Shown here piece by piece: positions 5,814 to 7,098 of a stretch of DNA of 7,098 nt (positions are counted from its first letter, which is position 1; every line of letters begins with the position of its first letter). The translations under genes and the position numbers were made by a program. The notes under the pieces were generated by a model. That model searched no databases, was not told the origin of the DNA, and was given only the letters and a program-made list of their open reading frames with translations. Source of the stretch: an uncultured Clostridia bacterium (GTDB lineage Bacteria; Bacillota_A; Clostridia; TANB77; CAG-508); contig CANQXO010000068.1 of the NCBI GenBank assembly GCA_947627825.1, positions 1 through 7,098 on the forward strand, in the 5' to 3' direction.

Positions 5814-5854
5814 AAAACAAACAGTAATACACTACTAAGTTTTACTGTTTGTTT
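5812..5854 (-). terminator. Intrinsic terminator of the FGE-fold gene
   Basis: A perfect 13-bp stem pairs 5815-5827 with 5842-5854 around a 14-base loop. On the minus strand it runs straight into a run of T (GTTTTTTG). It begins 11 bases after the stop codon at 5866. A hairpin just after the gene is also found downstream of diversity-generating-retroelement variable regions, but this one looks like an ordinary terminator. Confidence 0.85.
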
Positions 5855-5865
5855 AATAGATAAAT

Positions 5866-7098
5866 TTATTTTATATAAAGAACTACACGAAAACCAATGT
5901 AGCAATCAGTACGAGTAAGTTCAGAATCTCCAACACCCATCGCAACTCCAAGACTTCTAGAAGAATCAAAACTGGAACCACGCATTACAACGAACATTTT
6001 ATTATTCTTTACATTATGTTCTATTGTCCATTCCCATACATTGCCTGCCATATCGTAGATATTATATAACCTAAAATCATTGCTTGCTCCTGTTGATAAC
6101 TCTATCCAGGCTTGTCCTGTTTCTTGGTCTATCCTATCTTCTCTTGTAAGTGTTCTAGTTTCATATTGTGTGGCAACTTTCCAGAGTGTTACTGTTCCTC
6201 CATGTTTTGCCCACAACCCTGTTATTTTTGTATAATCTGTTGTTACATTATCTTTATAATTTCCCCATGCTATTGAATTATTTATTGTTCTTCCTTGTGT
6301 TTCTTTTTCTTCACTTGTACCTAATATGTCATTAAACCTATTGCATATTACATTCCATGCTCCAGTATCTACTAAATAGCTTCCTATACTACCGTTTCCT
6401 TTATACATATTTTCTGCTACTATTTTTGCATTTGGCTGTGTTATAAAATTCCATACTTGTACTCCTTTTTTGCTTACTGGTTTTAAATTTTTTATTAAAT
6501 CAAGCCCTGCTTTATTTGTTGCTCCTCTTTGTCCTCCTGATACTGTATCCCTTTTATATGTAAAATCTTCACTACTTGGTGATGTATAAAAACTTGTTGC
6601 TTCCGTTGGAATTCCGGCTTCATATCTTGCTATATAAAATCCTCCATATTTTTCTATACTAGTTGTTGCTACTGTTGTTTGTTTGTTCTCCCACCCTAAG
6701 GTTATTTCTGTTATTGTTGTTTTTGCATCTTCTCCATATTTTGTAATTATATTGCTTATATCTTCTGGTTCATAGTTGTCACTCCAATCTGTTCCTTGTC
6801 CTCCTCCTATTGGACCCTCATAATCATCATCTCCATTATCTTTATATGCGTCTGATGCCCAACCTTTTTCAATTGCATCATCTATTGCATCTGTGTACTG
6901 CTTGGCTGTGCATGGTATCCAAACAAATTGATTGCCTCCGGCTTTATTACTTAAATCATCTCCGCTTGCACTTGAGATTACAAAACCCGTATCTATGTTG
7001 CCTCCTGCATAGTAAAATCCTTTTGGTACTGGTATTGTGTTTCCTTTTCCATCTGCTGTTGGTGTTACTTTTGCTAAGTCCCATTTATCTTTTTCTGC
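5866..7098 (-). CDS. FGE/SUMF1 (C-type-lectin) fold protein, N-terminus cut by the right window edge
   Basis: The frame is open from the right edge to TAA at 5866: 410 residues with no start in view. The ATG at 6408 is internal (residue 231), because VWNFITQPNAKIVAEN continues into it without a break. Seen: NQFVWIPC (55-62), GGFYIARYEAG (152-162), YDMAGNVWEW (348-357), RGSSF (373-377) and the terminal YIGFRVVL (400-407), the landmarks of the formylglycine-generating-enzyme/sulfatase-modifying-factor fold. The paired cysteines normally following RGGSW are absent, so the catalytic reaction is unlikely. Family knowledge: in gut Clostridia such domains often follow a prepilin-like hydrophobic N-terminus and act as surface or ligand-binding proteins; here that part is out of view. 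Arginine codons are AGA/AGG at all nine sites before residue 373 but CGT at three of four after it. A strong terminator follows. Confidence 0.85.
   Translation of the reverse strand, partial: AEKDKWDLAKVTPTADGKGNTIPVPKGFYYAGGNIDTGFVISSASGDDLSNKAGGNQFVWIPCTAKQYTDAIDDAIEKGWASDAYKDNGDDDYEGPIGGGQGTDWSDNYEPEDISNIITKYGEDAKTTITEITLGWENKQTTVATTSIEKYGGFYIARYEAGIPTEATSFYTSPSSEDFTYKRDTVSGGQRGATNKAGLDLIKNLKPVSKKGVQVWNFITQPNAKIVAENMYKGNGSIGSYLVDTGAWNVICNRFNDILGTSEEKETQGRTINNSIAWGNYKDNVTTDYTKITGLWAKHGGTVTLWKVATQYETRTLTREDRIDQETGQAWIELSTGASNDFRLYNIYDMAGNVWEWTIEHNVKNNKMFVVMRGSSFDSSRSLGVAMGVGDSELTRTDCYIGFRVVLYIK

Noticed and set aside
5355..5865. DGR template repeat or reverse transcriptase downstream of the FGE-fold gene
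   Set aside because: No second copy of the 5887-5985 segment and no reverse-transcriptase motif are visible anywhere in the window.
5866..6408. ATG at 6408 as the start of a 180-residue protein
   Set aside because: The same frame stays open to the right edge, continues recognisable fold motifs upstream, and has no good ribosome binding site at 6408. The gene is a partial larger one.

Overview
The window is AT-rich, with mostly AT-ending codons, and every gene I can support lies on the minus strand, so transcription runs from right to left. Strong AGGAGG-type ribosome binding sites, A/T-rich intrinsic terminators, a GerS-like protein, a double-OB single-stranded DNA-binding protein and a minD-minE-rodA cluster together point to a low-GC Clostridia-type Firmicute, probably an uncultured gut-type lineage. 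The species cannot be named from this sequence.

Layout in order of transcription. (1) 7098-5866: the C-terminal 410 residues of a large protein with a formylglycine-generating-enzyme (SUMF1/C-type-lectin) fold. It enters from the right edge and ends at a strong terminator. The ATG at 6408 is internal. (2) 5726-5487: a 79-residue single-pass membrane protein of unknown function. (3) 5354-4653: a tandem-OB-fold SSB family protein with a TTG start, its own sigma-A-type promoter and a nested-hairpin terminator. (4) 4399-1840: minD, minE and rodA, tightly packed behind one near-consensus promoter preceded by phased A-tracts. minE and rodA overlap by 29 bases. (5) 1839-1647: an intergenic block made of four copies of a ~41-bp promoter-like repeat. 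(6) 1646-678: the tRNA-dihydrouridine synthase dusB, followed by a perfect hairpin terminator. (7) 610-1: the first 203 codons of a GerS/LolA-like membrane-anchored protein, which leaves at the left edge.

How the genes fit together: MinD and MinE are the ATPase and topological-specificity factor that position division, and RodA is the SEDS glycosyltransferase of wall elongation. The cluster is a familiar clostridial morphogenesis block, but minC is not in its usual place just upstream of minD. MinE is about twice its normal length because of a lysine/aspartate/glutamine-rich tail containing six QDKx-type repeats.

The main candidates for novelty are the long-tailed MinE, the promoter-like repeat array before dusB, and the FGE-fold protein. 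Its last ~35 codons look like a diversity-generating-retroelement variable region and lack the catalytic cysteines. No reverse transcriptase, template repeat, RNA gene, insertion sequence or CRISPR array is visible. No stretch longer than 300 bases lacks a gene; the longest gap is 253 bases, between ssb and minD.
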